A stretch of DNA of 64,000 nucleotides, taken from the NCBI GenBank assembly GCA_020746875.1, contig JAGTJL010000044.1, positions 1-64,000 of the forward strand. Reading direction: 5' to 3'. The stretch's first letter is position 1; each line of letters starts with the position of its first letter. The notes beneath the pieces were generated by a model. It was given only the letters and a program-made list of their open reading frames with translations, did no database searches and was not told the DNA's origin. The stretch is from Rhexocercosporidium sp. MPI-PUGE-AT-0058 (Eukaryota; Ascomycota; Leotiomycetes; Helotiales). Made by a program: the position numbers and the translations under genes. Shown here in pieces: positions 1-11,799 of the stretch.

Positions 1-1341
1 CGAATTGAGACCGAGACCTGTGAAGTTCGCCAATGCAAGTTTGGTGCTTAGGGGAGAGCAAGCCATCTCCCCCTTTACAGGTCCGGGTTTGGCAGGATTG
101 CAGAGCTGGTATTGGTCCACACAACCGAATATTGCAACATAGTAGTTGTAGTCGTAGAGGATGATCTCTCCGACTATATTCGATTTGTTGGCTTTGAAAA
201 CATAGTCATCATTTGGATGCGCGTACTTGACAGAGTTCTGACTGAATAAGAAGAGAGAGACTTGGCCATCCGCCCTTTGTAGATCCGGGATCGGTGACCA
301 GGTCCTAGAGATGCCCATATCGGTGACAGTCCTGACGCATCAGCTGAACGAAATACTGACTGGCTGATAAAGTACTTACTGTAGATCGGGTCCAATCTGG
401 CAGTATCGCGACAGCAAATTGTACTCGAATGTGGTATTCCCCGTTTCATTCAGAAGTGCTCCCATTTCAAATCGAATGGATGGGTTGATCGTCTCCTCCC
501 CAGGAACAGTTATATTGTCATCTTTCATATAAGGATGAGCTCTGATTGGGGCACAAGTGGCAACCTTTCGCACGGCAATCCGCTCGTCGGGTTTGGCATT
601 GATCCCAAGCACTTCATGTGAATCCAAGTATCCGGTATCCATCTGATAAGCAGCCGTATCCGAAAAAGCACAAGTACCATTTTTGAAGGGACAGGAAGCG
701 TTAAGATTGGTGCTCCATTCGATCTGAGAAGTAGGGAACACCCCGCATTGTCTTCCACTGAGGTTGGTGGTGTTGTAGCAAGTTCTTGCATAATCGGCTG
801 CGCTAGAAGCGTCGCTTAGCATTTTGCTCTGGGATTGTATTGAGAGATTTAGCTTTGTCTCTGCGTTGGAAGTGTCGAATAGCCATGCGCCGCAGCTTGG
901 GGACTGAACGAGAAAGTAATCAATGCTTGACCCCAAGACTCGAGAGCAGAATATGCTTGCAACACCGAAACCGATTGAGATGAAGACAGCGGCGGACAGC
1001 AACCCGAGAGTGCGTAAGCGCCAGGTTCTTGTCTTTTTATACTTCCGCCACGCCCAAATCTGGATTAGAAATTTCCAAGCAGAATTTGTTGCTGTCCCGG
1101 AGTTCTTGAGAATCGCTTGTTGCTGACGGAATTTTGCATGCTTCGGATCACGGGTTGATGATAGCTGATGAAAGATATATTTCGATATCCCCCAGGCGGC
1201 GTTTCCGGCCAGACCAACTAGGAATGTTATTCCGGAGAGTAGAAAACCCGCTTGTATTGTAGACAGAGTTATTGTTGCCCCGAGAATTTTACCACGCGAT
1301 TGGTAAATCCAAGGACCTGTATAAATATGACTATTGTTCAT
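1..1341 (-). CDS. Fungal multi-pass membrane protein of unknown function, 5' part, runs off left edge
   Basis: Two exons are visible: 380-1341 and 1-304 (continuing beyond the window), split by a 75-bp intron at 305-379 (donor GTAAGT, acceptor TAG). Splicing keeps the frame, and the second exon reads on with a DQYQLCNP stretch typical of this family. I chose the ATG at 1341 because it gives the usual start: a short lead, then W-x(3)-SRG, then a membrane segment. The frame is open upstream to an ATG at 1572, so a longer protein is possible. Two strong membrane segments are seen (about residues 22-50 and 102-125), separated by a basic HQ...QQQAIL...AW linker, followed by a large N-glycosylated outer domain with many Cys (CGAW, CYNTT, CPF). 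I recognise this as a common uncharacterised Pezizomycotina membrane family; no function is known to me. The C-terminal half is missing only because the window ends. Confidence 0.8.
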
Positions 1342-1986
1342 TGCGTTGCCAATACGGGAGGGACGTTGACCCGAAAGATGAAACACAATATATCGCGAAC
1401 TGTCTGAAAAATATTCAAAAAGCGCAATTGAATAGCTCTTAACGCGTAGAAACACAAAGTGGGGAAGTGAATCTTTTAGTAGGCAGTCCCATATGCCGAC
1501 CGATATAGGATTCAGTCCCTGGTACATGCGCCGCGGGATGTTCCGTCCGCGGGGGAATGAGGCGCCCTGCATATTTGCTGCAACATTATTATGAAAAGAA
1601 CCAAGATAAAAATTCTAGAGAAAGCGGCGAGATAATTCCAAATATATTTTGACCCTTGGGTAAAAAGGTCATGCAATTTCCCCTTACCCTCCTATGTGTC
1701 AGCGAAAAAGGGCTGAAAAAAATCATGTACCGCAACTCAGCCGTGGTGAGCCTGTATATTATGCCGCGGAGGTTCGGAGTTCAACCGTCCAGATTCGGAA
1801 GTAGGCGTATTTATATCACCGCCACGTTCGCCTGAAGAGACAAAGCGTAAAATGTGTTCCTAATTCATTGGTGCCCAATATGGCGCAAATCCCACCACGC
1901 AGGTTGAAACAAATACACTTGATGGAAGCAAGACCTTTTGGACAACCGGGTTCCAGATCTAGGGGGGTTCCTGGTCGTCCAAACCT
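1342..1986. other. Upstream region of the membrane protein gene
   Basis: Normal base composition with CpA/TpG retained. The frame upstream of the chosen start is open as far as 1572 but lacks family-like sequence. A Trp-poor, AT-richer stretch begins around 1573. No other gene is supported. Confidence 0.4.
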
Positions 1987-2149
1987 GTGTCACCATAGGA
2001 GGTCGTTAGAACGTCATCTTCGCAGACCGTAACTTGCCAATAAGAGCACGCTGGCAGTATGCCATAGACCGGCTGTCCAATCTTGTGTCGTTGTAAGTAG
2101 GTCGCTAGAAACGTGGTCTGGGTAAGCCATGACTTGCCCAATAAAAGCT
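1987..2149. repeat. Diverged tandem duplication, about 98-bp period
   Basis: Two copies of about 62 bp (1987-2047 and 2085-2149) share the order GTGTC ... GGTCG-TAGAA ... ACTTGCC-AATAA-AGC, at a spacing of 98 bp. They have diverged by substitutions and small indels. The minus strand is open across part of this (60 codons), but it is not convincing as a gene. The repeat sits exactly at the edge between the gene island and the AT-rich block. Confidence 0.6.
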
Positions 2150-2787
2150 ATGCCCTGATTCGATTGGTTTACAGTAATATCTGAGGGAAGAAACACCCAG
2201 AGTCAATAGTACGAAAGGGGGTTTTCAGTGGTTCTCGCCCACCCCCCTATTTCTGCCGATTTCTATAGCTATTTACAGTAAGGATTTACTATCCAGAAGG
2301 CCCCTCTATTCTTAATCTAACCTTTTCTAGCCTTTAAAGTATTATATTAACGAATCTATTAAGTCAATAGAAATCTCATTCTCCTAGATATTTAATATAG
2401 CCCTTTTCAAGTCTTCAAGAGTCTACCTGCCTTAAGGATTCTTATTTCTTAGCCTTTACTTTAAAACTCTTTAAATATTCTTAATTAGATTAAGGTCTGG
2501 CGAGAAAGGAGGCTAATCAATTGAGTATATAGTATTACAAAGTCCATGGTTGTCAGATAGAGTTCACGGTAGGTAAAGCTTCGTAGAGGTTCAGGGAAAA
2601 TATATTTAAAGAATTAATCTCTAGCCTTTAAAGAAGTCTAAAAGAGAAGCGTATATATAAAGGGGGTTACCTATAAGAGGAAGCAAAACGCCGGCGTGAC
2701 TAGATATATAAGTAGGACTGATTCTATTAATACCGTAAAAGCCTCGGCCCTTTTATATTACGGGCCCGATTCCGTATAAATAAAATA
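2150..2787. other. Start of RIP-affected AT-rich DNA, nothing recognised
   Basis: Composition shifts from balanced to AT-rich at about 2250. CpA and TpG become rare while TpA rises, the RIP pattern. No coding frame, repeat end or RNA gene is recognisable in this stretch. Confidence 0.5.
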
Positions 2788-3324
2788 AGGGTACAGCTAA
2801 ATCGCTATACGTGAATAGCTAAACCGCCATACGCTAAGGAAGCGAGCCGAAAATGAAGGGTACATTTATTATTACTAAAACTTGTGTGAATAAATATGTA
2901 TAGTGTATAACTAGAATTATGCTAGCTTATTAAAATTATTATTAGCTTTAAAGTCCGCATCCTAGGTATATACCTTAACCTTATTAATTACCTCCCGCTA
3001 TATCGTAGCCACAGTAATTATAGTAGCAATATCGCTGTAAATTGCTGCGGGAGGTGCGGGATTATAAGGTCGAGAAATGGAAGCTATAATAGTAGTAATA
3101 GTAATAGTAGTAATAGTATTCTACAGTGTTACTTAAATAGCTTTAATTTTTAATTCCAGGGGCTGATTATATAATAATAAACTTTATGAAATATATAAGT
3201 GGCCCTTGCCACGTAATATAAATTAATATAATATAGCGAGGTTAATAAATGACACTCGCTAAGTCAATAAAATTTTAATGTATGGCGGTTTAGCTATTCA
3301 CGTATGGCGATTTAGCTGTACCCT
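2788..3324. mobile_element. 537-bp non-autonomous DNA transposon (MITE-like) with 45-bp inverted terminal repeats
   Basis: The left end at 2788-2833 begins AGGGTACAGCTAAATCGC. It is matched as a reverse complement by the right end at 3280-3324, ending in CTGTACCCT; both arms extend inward through a TGAATAGCTAAACCGCCATAC-like stretch (20 shared bases). The interior has no coding frame. It has an inner CCTCCCGC / GCGGGAGG pair (about 2992 and 3048) and runs of TAG/TAA trinucleotides (3083-3118). Flanks are AT-rich and a clean target duplication is not seen (TA on the left, AA on the right, which RIP could explain). A Tc1/mariner-type deletion derivative is the likeliest class, but this is inferred from the ends only. 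Confidence 0.8.
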
Positions 3325-3615
3325 AAAATAAATAAGTATATATATAATAATTATTCCCTCTTCCAGTAATAGCGTCCGCGATACTGATGCTTTAACTAAT
3401 AATATGTCGGTACGCGTTCACGTCGCTTAAGGCGAGGACTAGGCCGCGGTAAATCGGATAGCCGTATTTTAGTTAATAAGTTTAATTAATTAAATTAATG
3501 CGGTTATTTAAATTATTACGCTAAGTATATAGTATTATACTACGATTAGTTTGTCGGACGTCGTCTGATTATTTTATAAACTGTTCCGTATAATATATTA
3601 GTATTATTAGCTTAG
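3325..3615. other. AT-rich filler left of Copia A1
   Basis: RIP-affected sequence with a somewhat GC-richer stretch at 3367-3465. No recognisable frame or repeat end. The last five bases (cttag) do not match the five bases after the Copia element to the right. Confidence 0.4.
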
Positions 3616-3799
3616 TGTCGTATAAGCACGGGCAGCTGCTCTCTTGGCACTGCACGTAACCTAATTAGGTTCTGCTACTGTAGACCGCCTTTAGGAGAAT
3701 AATTGTTTTCTCCTAATACTTAGAGCTTTTAGAATAATAATTAATTACTTTAATTTAATTACAACTATTTATAATACTTCAATTCACTTTTATACTATA
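3616..3799 (+). repeat. 5' LTR of Copia A copy 1
   Basis: 184 bp, starting TGTCGTATAAGCACGGGC and ending in ATA, where other copies suggest an original ACA changed by RIP. Homologous LTRs lie at 13213-13396 (same strand), and at 39172-39355, 46913-47096 and 57425-57606 (opposite strand). Confidence 0.9.
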
Positions 3800-4179
3800 A
3801 TTATGAGCCTCGTTAATAAAGCTATTAAGTTAGTATTCTTCTTTTTATGCGCTATTAATTTAAATAAAGCTTATAAGGTAAGTTTATAAATAAAGAGCAT
3901 TTGCTATACGTTGCAGAATTTTTCATTTTATTATAAAGTAGAATTCATATTGCTGTTTTCTATTAATTCTTTTATTTTACTCTAAACAAATATAAAAGCC
4001 GAGCAACTAGACTCTTTAGTCCTTCTTTTATCGAATACTTAGAGCTTATAAGAGCAACTCCTTCATTATAATAAACTCAACTTTAGTTTCCTCTTTAAAT
4101 AATCGAACTCCTCTTAATTATAATAAGCGCACTTAGACTTCTTAATATTAAGCGTTTAAATCCTTTTATGTCTTTTATA

Positions 4180-5160
4180 AAATATAAAATTCAATAGATT
4201 TTACGTTATTAATTATTCTTAACTTTTTCGACGCCGAATCGAAATCTTTATTATTAAATAATTTAAAAATATAATAAAATAAAGAAGTTATTAAATATAA
4301 CTTTTAGGCTTAGGCGAAGTAAGACGAAGATGCTCGCGACCTTATAAAAAAAGGCCTTAAGCCGAGCGCATTACTACTGATAAAAGTTATAATTAAGAAT
4401 ATGGCTTTAATATATATTACTTTTATAAGAGAACACGTAAAAAAGCTCGTATAATAAACGGAAAGGCTCGAGCTTATAAGGCAGTTTATAAATAGATTTA
4501 AAAGACAATTAATTCCTTTGTCTATTAAGAAGCAATTAAGGAATGCGAGAACGAGTAAGCTTGTATAAAAAAAGAGCAATTAACCGAGATAATAAACGGA
4601 GACTCTTAATTAAAATCATAAACTCTTTAATTACTCCTTCGGATCCTTAAGAGAAATTACGTCCTTTTAGAAATAAGTACTCGTACGCTAATATAGTTTA
4701 TTTATAAAAAGAAGCTCGCTGTTATTAAGGCAGGGCGAGTTAATTTTAAGAAATAGCTTTAAAAATAAAGAGCGGCTTATTAAGATACTCTCTTATACGA
4801 TTTACCGAACGTTAAAGGACCGCTAATAGTGCTTAACTTTATTAAGGCGGTGTAAGAGAAGCTCGCACCGGAATAGGCGCGCGAATAATACTCTGAATTA
4901 TTAAAAAATAATACTCTTAGAGTAATAAATTAATACTTTTTACTTAATTACGTTAATTAATTATTTACTTTTAATAAGGAATTACTTATAGCCTTTAAAT
5001 AATAAAAGATAATAAGCTTATATACAACTTTTAAAAGAAAATTAAATGCTCTTATAACCTTATTAATTTAACGAAACTAATCGCTAAACACGCGAGTAAA
5101 TACTTACTTATATAAGTATTACTTTTACTATTATAAAGCTATTAATTATTATAGACTTCG
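4180..5160 (+). pseudogene. Gag region of Copia A copy 1, degenerate
   Basis: Between the 5' LTR and the protease, the plus strand reads as a K/L/I-rich helical protein with scattered stops (for example DEDARDLIKKGLKPSALL, about 4323-4376, then REHVKKLV and ERLELIRQFINRFKRQL to about 4515). The position and the helical, basic composition fit a Copia Gag. The matching region of the other copy is on the minus strand around 45.5-46.5 kb. The frame breaks where the pogo element has inserted at 5167. Confidence 0.6.
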
Positions 5161-5166
5161 GTATTA

Positions 5167-6999
5167 ACGTCTCACCCCTGCTTTTGGCCCACCCCTACAT
5201 TTGGCCTACCTCGCTTAGTTCACCGCTTTTCATACCTATTAACTTAAATACTTAGTTATTTTTTTATTCTTTAATCGATTCTTTTCAAATTTGGGATTCG
5301 CATTGTTTTTATTATAAAGCTTAAATATACTGAGTACGACGTTATATGTGCTCTTGAAGAGGTTATAAATAGCAAGTCTTTACGAAAGGCATGTTTAGAG
5401 TAAGGTATTCTAAGGTTAACACTCCGCTATCGCAATAAGACGACTTAACCACGTAAAGAGGCCTTTAATCACTTGTAAAAGCTACTTACGGTGATAGAGA
5501 ATCGATTAACTAATTAGATTTTGATTCAAGAGTCTCTTAGCTATAGAGTTACGTATATATAGATTAAGGTATTTAGAGAGAGACTTTTGGCGCTTTAAAG
5601 AGACCACCTACTACTAAGAAAACACTAGATGATACGGTTTTTAGCACGCAATCTTATTCTAAAGATTAAGAGGCAAATTTACGTTAATTTTATACGTATT
5701 AATGCCGCTTATTCCGAAGTTATTAGGCCGTAGTTCTAAAAATTAAAGATTCCGATTATTAAGGCTATTCCAGCTTATTAACGATAGAATATAGACGAGA
5801 CTAGTATTATGGAAGGCTATAGTCTTAACGGATATATTATAAGGAGCGTTAAGAGCCGCAAGATTCAAGGAAAACAGCTAGGTTCACGTGCTTGGACGAT
5901 AATCATTAAGTGTATCTCTGTTACGGGAGTCTCCACATAACTTCTTGTAATTTATAAGGGAAAATCAGTGCAACAGTAGTAGTTTCCGTCTTAATTAAAC
6001 GTATTTAACGATTAGAACTTCACTGCAACTAATAATAAGTGGACGATCGACGATACGGCTCTTAAATAGCTGGTGAAGGTATTTATTCCTTAAACGAATC
6101 CACGTAATTATTTAGTAAGACTTCTTATTTTAGACGGTCACGGGAGCTATAAGACTACGGAATTCCTTTGGAAGTGCCTTGAATATAATATATACCTTTT
6201 ATTCTTACCCGCATATACGTCACACGTCTTATAACTCTTAGATTTGACGGTTTTCTTTGTTTTAAAGCGTGCTTACCGGAAAGAACTGCAAAAGTTGAGT
6301 TCTTTAATTAACTTTACTTTAATTAGTAAACGCAACTTCCTTATCTGCTATTAAAAGGCCTGTCAAGAGAGTATTACTCCTTTTAATATTAAGGCGGGGT
6401 AGAGAATTACGGGATTATGGCCGGTATCTGTAGCCAAGCCTTTAATAAGCCCTTTATTACTGGAAAACAGTAATAACTCGATAAATGCATCTCTTCTAAA
6501 GCTTTAAGAGCCGCTAATATTACCTCTGGAGGTATTTAATACTTTAATTAAGGTTTAAACTCTAAGGGCTAGGAAAGATTTGTACGTACAAATTCGTACT
6601 TTGGCTAGCGGATTATATAATTAACTTTTAACGCAACGTTTGCTTTTTAGGAAGGTTATAAAGGGAATTAATGAAAAAGACTACGAATTAGGGAAGGTAA
6701 ATATAAGGATTAAAGAGTTAGAAGAGAGATTAGAATAATTGAGGCCAAAGAAAAGGCGAAAGGTCCGAACTAGTCCAATTTCCAAGTTCGCTATAATACG
6801 TGCTATTAAGGAGGTTTAAATCGTAGCTGGAGAACGTCAAATTGAGTCTTTAGAACTAGAATTAGGAGGAGAATTAGACTTTATAATATCTTATATATAA
6901 GTTAACGGAATATAAAGTTATTAGGTGTTAAATATCAAGTATTGGAATTACGCGAGGTGGGCCAAATGTAGGGGTGGGCCAAAAGCAGGGGTGAGACGT
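5167..6999 (+). mobile_element. pogo/Fot1-type Tc1-mariner transposon (element A), nested in Copia A copy 1
   Basis: 1833 bp with inverted terminal repeats of about 47 bp. The left end starts ACGTCTCACCCCTGC and the right end is its complement. A TA target duplication is visible on both sides (5165-5166 and 7000-7001). Joining the flanks restores the reading order seen in the other family-A Copia copy at about 45.5 kb, so it inserted into an existing Copia element. The inside is a single degenerate DDE transposase on the plus strand. Confidence 0.92.
5330..6900 (+). pseudogene. DDE transposase of element A (pogo/Fot1 family), RIP-inactivated
   Basis: The plus strand encodes a Fot1-like transposase with many in-frame stops. 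An N-terminal helix-turn-helix region (about 5370-5640) is followed by the DDE_1 catalytic domain: first Asp in NIDETSIMEG (about 5788-5817), second Asp in LILDGHGSYKTTEF (about 6124-6165), then the LPAYTSHVL block that precedes the last catalytic residue (about 6208-6234). A basic coiled tail with ELEERLE and PKKRRKVR, a likely nuclear targeting tail, lies at about 6715-6765. Most stops are TAA/TAG where Gln or Trp is expected. The protein would bind its terminal repeats and move the element by cut and paste; this copy is dead. Confidence 0.88.
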
Positions 7000-7369
7000 T
7001 ATTACGACAGCTCGACGGCGAGTAACTTTAAGAATTTATTATTAATAAAAGAAATTAAAAAAACTTAATTTTAATTAAAAAGCGACTTCCTTAACTTTTA
7101 CCGAGAAATTACTAAACTTAATAAAAATATATTATTAATAACGTAACTAACTTCCGGACCGCCTTCCGGTAATTCCTTTTCTACTTAAATATTAATAATT
7201 CTTATAACTTTAAAGCTAATTACTTTAATAAAAGCAAAATACCTTAAAAACGTTTAAGCTTGCCTTATAAGCTTTAAATTTCTCGACGAAGCTCTCGTTA
7301 TTACGGGGGTATACGCTATTATAAATATAAATCGCTATCCGCTTATAAAGAATATTTTACTCGATAATA

Positions 7370-7612
7370 GAGCTATTATTTATTTAATAAATTTAAAAGC
7401 TTTTTTTATTTTTAAAAGCTTTATTAAATTTATTACGAATAATAGCGTTAAGGCCGGAACGTTAAGCTTAATAATTAAAGGCCGTAGTACTCGAGTCTTT
7501 AAAAGTGCTTTCTACGGCTTTAACGAACCGAATATAAGCGATTTAACCCTTTCGAACGTCGCTATCGTTAAAAGCTTTAATATTAATATTATTTTAAAAG
7601 CTCGCTTTTTAT
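7370..7612 (+). pseudogene. Copia protease domain, family A copy 1
   Basis: The plus strand reads as an aspartic protease domain of Copia type. The active-site stretch equals the better kept copy at 44920-45177 (LDNGAITYLIN, from an ancestral LD-SGAT-H). It is followed by RGTRVFK-like and the SKARLL block that precedes the pre-integrase zinc finger. It matures Gag-Pol in the ancestral element; here it is interrupted by stops and substitutions. Confidence 0.75.
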
Positions 7613-7779
7613 AAATAAGAGTTTAATATAATAGTTTAAATTATACTTTGCGCACGGGAATAACTGAAGATAATCTAGTTTTAAAGCAATTATAACGATA
7701 GTTTAACTTAGCTTTCTTTAAATATAAGCTTTTTAATTATTCTTTAGTTTTTTTAACTACTCGCCGTATTTTATTCGCT

Positions 7780-8620
7780 TAAATTATAATTTTTTAATAT
7801 TTTTAACGTTAAAAAAGAGTATTCGCTAAGGTTTTTAGTCGAGTAGATAATATTTAAAGTTATAAGTCGACGAAGCTTATTTATAGTATCTGCGCGTAAG
7901 TCACTTAAGAAAGAAAGCTTTAAAAAACTTAATAAAAATGCGCGTAACGTCGAGATTTAAGGCCTAACTCGGTTAAAATACGAGCATTATATAATAGTTA
8001 TTATATAATAAGTAATAAGTCGTCGTTAATTAAAAAGAGTAATTACTTATCCTTTTTATCGCATTTCTTAGGATTTATTTGACTTTTTAATAAAGTTTAA
8101 CAGAAATAACTAGCTTTTATTAATTAAAGACAAATATAATAAGAAATTTTACAAGCGGCTTTTAAAAATTAAAAAGTTAATCGCCGTCTTAAATGCTCTT
8201 AAACTATTTAAAGCGTGGACGAGACGCTAATTCGGGCTCTCGGTTTACAAAATACGCTAAAATAACGATATTTTAGTTATAAGAATTAATAAATTAATTA
8301 AATATAAAAAGTAATATAAAAAGAGTAATATTAATATTAAATTTACTCCCTTATATATATATTAATTTAATAAAGGAGCTGAGCGCGTAAGTAAAGAAAT
8401 AATCGATAAATTAATTAAGATGCGCCTCTTCGCTAATTTACCCCGAGCGCTTTAAACGGAATTAATAATAGCGGCAATTGTTTTTTATAATATAAGTTTA
8501 TTTACTCGTAAAGGCTTTAAGAGTCCGAACAAAGTGTTTTAAACTTAATTTAGGTAATATTTTCGGTATTACGACTTTAAGTTTACGCTAAAGCTAATAA
8601 CCGATTTACGGCTTGACTAA
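7780..8620 (+). pseudogene. Copia integrase (zinc-binding and core), family A copy 1
   Basis: After the protease the frame reads through a degraded pre-integrase zinc-binding region (around 7850-7960) into the core. A long well-kept stretch at about 8300-8560 shows QFNKGAERVSKEIIDKLIKM, which corresponds to the Copia integrase motif P-x-QNG-AER-x-N-x-I-x(4)-R, followed by LPRALQTELIIAAA and a YNISLFTRKGF block. It would insert the cDNA into the genome. Several Gln codons have become stops. Confidence 0.8.
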
Positions 8621-9759
8621 AGCAACTTATATATGTACGGCTATAGAGCTTACCTTATAATTAAAGACCGAGAAGCTCTTCGCTAAAAGAGAGCTTTTAA
8701 AGTTAACTCGCGAGCGCACTTTAGTTATTTAATTAAATACGTTTTATTTAATATTTATAAGATTTAAATACTTTAATTATAATATATAATAGTGACTCGG
8801 AATATTACTTTTAACGAAACTTTCTTTTATTTAAGCTCTTTAAATATAAAGAAAGCAGTCGGCTAGCCGCGCTTAATATTAAAAGATTTTACGGAAATAT
8901 TAAAAGAAGAAAAAGAAGATTAAAACGCTAATTTTATTATAATTAACCGATTAAGCGCATTTAATATATTAAAATTAAAAACACTATTTATTACTTTAAA
9001 CGGAAAATAATTAAGTAAAGTAATAAGCGCTATAGAAGTCGACGAGCTTATGAGCTCGGAAGTATTAAAACCTTTAGTTAAGCTTTTAAGCTCGAGGGTA
9101 AAGCTATTTACTCCTCTTTTAATTAAATTAATAAAAGTAAATACGCTACTTTTAGTTAATTTAATAGCTTTTAATTTTATTTAGCCGCTTATTAATAAGA
9201 ACTCGGAGGTGATTTAGTTAAAAAAGAATGCTAGACTTCTTATTTATGAGCACTTTAATTAAGTCTTAAAATAAGCCGATACTTTAAAATAATTAACGTC
9301 TAAAAGCGTAATTAAAAGAAGTATTTTACGTAATATATTAAACTTTTAGAGTAATATAAGCCTTAAGCGGAAGTTAATATTATAAGTTATAATTTACTTT
9401 AAAAAGCTATATAATTAAAAGCGCGGTCTTAAGCGTCGGAGAGCATTTAAAAAAAGTATCGGCCTTAAGTAATTAAAAGTTTTACTTTAAGTAATTAAGT
9501 ACGAGAAACATCTGCAATTATTAAAATTAAAAGAAAATAAAAAGTTAAGTTTACGCTTATTACTCTCGACTTTAATTAAATTAAATTCCGGCTTACTTAA
9601 ACCTTTTAAAAGGAAAAGAGTAAAAGACTAAATAATTAATAAAAGTCGAAAGACTCGAATTAATAATAAAGTAATAAAACCGAATTAAAGCGTTTATATA
9701 ATAATTATTAAAAAGCTAATTACGGAATTATTATAACCGTTAAGTAACCGCAAATATTT

Positions 9760-11650
9760 AAAGGATTTTTTAAGAACTTTTTAACTTAATTAAGAACTAG
9801 TATAAAAAACGGAAAAGACTTAAGCGTAGTTTACGCTATTATATTAGCGTTTATACTTAAAAATATCGAAATTTAATAATTAATTAAATTCTTACGGATT
9901 TATTAATTATAAATGCCTAAGGACTCATTAAATTAAAAAGACCTTAAAGACTACCCGTTAAAAGAGTACTTTTAAGCCGACGTTATTAAGGAGATTATTA
10001 ACTTTAAGTCGCGCAATTATTAAAAAGTCGTTAAATATACTTTTGTTACCGAGTAATTAATTCCTTTAAAATAAGTATTTTACGCTAAAGTCGATTCGTT
10101 AAGGTATTTAATTTACTATTACTCTTAAGTCGTTATAAAAGGAGACTTATAACTTAAAACGTTAATTTTATTAATTTATATAATCACTTTAGCTGCTCGC
10201 TCCTTTAGAACCGCTATAATTATTATAGCTTAATTTAATTTAAAAATAATTTAATTTAATATAATAAATGCCTTTATTAACGCTAAATGAAATAAAATAA
10301 GTGCTTACGTACGCTGCTATTTATTAAACGGTTTTAAATAAGACGGAATAATAATAAAAGTTAATCGTATACTTTACGGACTTAAGGACTTACCGGCGCT
10401 ATAATACGGTGACTTTACTCATACTTTAATAACTTTAGGGTTAATTACTTATAAAGAAAAGCCTTATATATTTATAAATAAGTAACGTACGATATTTATA
10501 ATATTTTATGTCGACGATATTTAAATGCTTTATTATATTTCGGCTTTTAAAGACGTTAAATTAATTATCGACGGCTTAAATATAAATATATAAGCTTACT
10601 AAAGGAAAGCAAACGGAGTAGTTCTGAAGCGTTCGTATTATTAGAGATCGATTAGCGAAGATTATCTTTTTAATATATAACACTTATATTTAAAAGGTTA
10701 TTCTTCGATTTAAATTAATAAATAGAAATTACTTAAGTATATTATTACTTTAAGTCGAGCTATTAAAGAATTAAAAATAAGCTATTTTAACTTAAATTAA
10801 GGAATTTTAAGAGAAAGTTAAATTAGTGCTTTATATTATAATTATATTATACGTAAACGTCGCTTTTATTACTTTAAGGCTTTTTCATTTTTTAATTAAT
10901 TTTTTCTGAAAGTATTTAATTATAATTAACTAAATAATTCGTTACTTTTTCGATACTTATTTTTTAATAATTATTTATAATTATAAACTACGCGACTCTT
11001 ACTTTATAATAATATTAAATACTTCTTTTATAAACGATATCGAGACAAGGCAATCTTTTAATAAATATATTTTTATACTTTTTAAAGGTTTAATTTTTTT
11101 AGAAAACAACTTTATAAGATATAATTATTACGTTTATAATATAAGTAGAGCTTTTTAAAGTTAAGCGCATTAGCAAGAAACTTATAGCACTTTAGTAATT
11201 TTTTTAAGAATTACGTCTTAATATAGGAGTAGCTTGGACAATTTTTTATAATAATTAATAAATAATTCAATTAATTATTAAGTAAAATCAGCGTATTTTT
11301 ACTAAGTTACGCCACGTTAATATTCAGAATATGTAATTACGTTAAGAGTTTTAGAAAGGCATTTTTATAATGGAATATCTTTTTATAAGTTATATGCCGG
11401 CTGACGGACTTATTAAAAACCTTTCTTAATAGAAATTTAAAGTATTTATTGCCTTTATTAATTTAGTAAATGTTTGTACTTCATTAAAGCAACTCCTTTA
11501 AAAGACTTACTTTAAAGTAGTCTTTTATATATATTTTTTACTTTTTATTTATTCTTAAAGTAATTATATAATAAGCTTACCTTTTAATTAAAGAGCTTTA
11601 TTTATATTATTATATATTCCTTTATAAAATTCTCTTTTATAAATTTTCAT
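9760..11650 (+). pseudogene. Copia reverse transcriptase/RNase H, family A copy 1
   Basis: RVT_2-type reverse transcriptase. NAFINAK (about 10264-10284) carries the first motif. IKVNRILYGLKDLPAL (about 10354-10401) is the classic Copia VN-LYGL-DSP block, and FYVDDI (about 10504-10521) is the catalytic YVDD motif with both Asp intact. Downstream SRAIKELKISYFN begins the RNase H connection, which degrades by about 11.6 kb. Stops sit at Gln/Trp positions. Confidence 0.88.
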
Positions 11651-11799
11651 TTATAATTTTATTTTATTAAAAATTAATTAAGCTCGGGGGTGTAAATTAT
11701 TATATTTTAAAGAATTAATTATTTTTAATAATTCTTTAATTTAAAGGCAAACGCAAGCTTTAGTTTCTAAAATATAAAGGGATACTTAAAAAGTAAAGG

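Noticed and set aside
4310..4579. 89-codon minus-strand ORF with hydrophobic start
   Set aside because: It is the opposite strand of the Copia A gag region; AT-rich RIP DNA gives hydrophobic antisense frames by composition.
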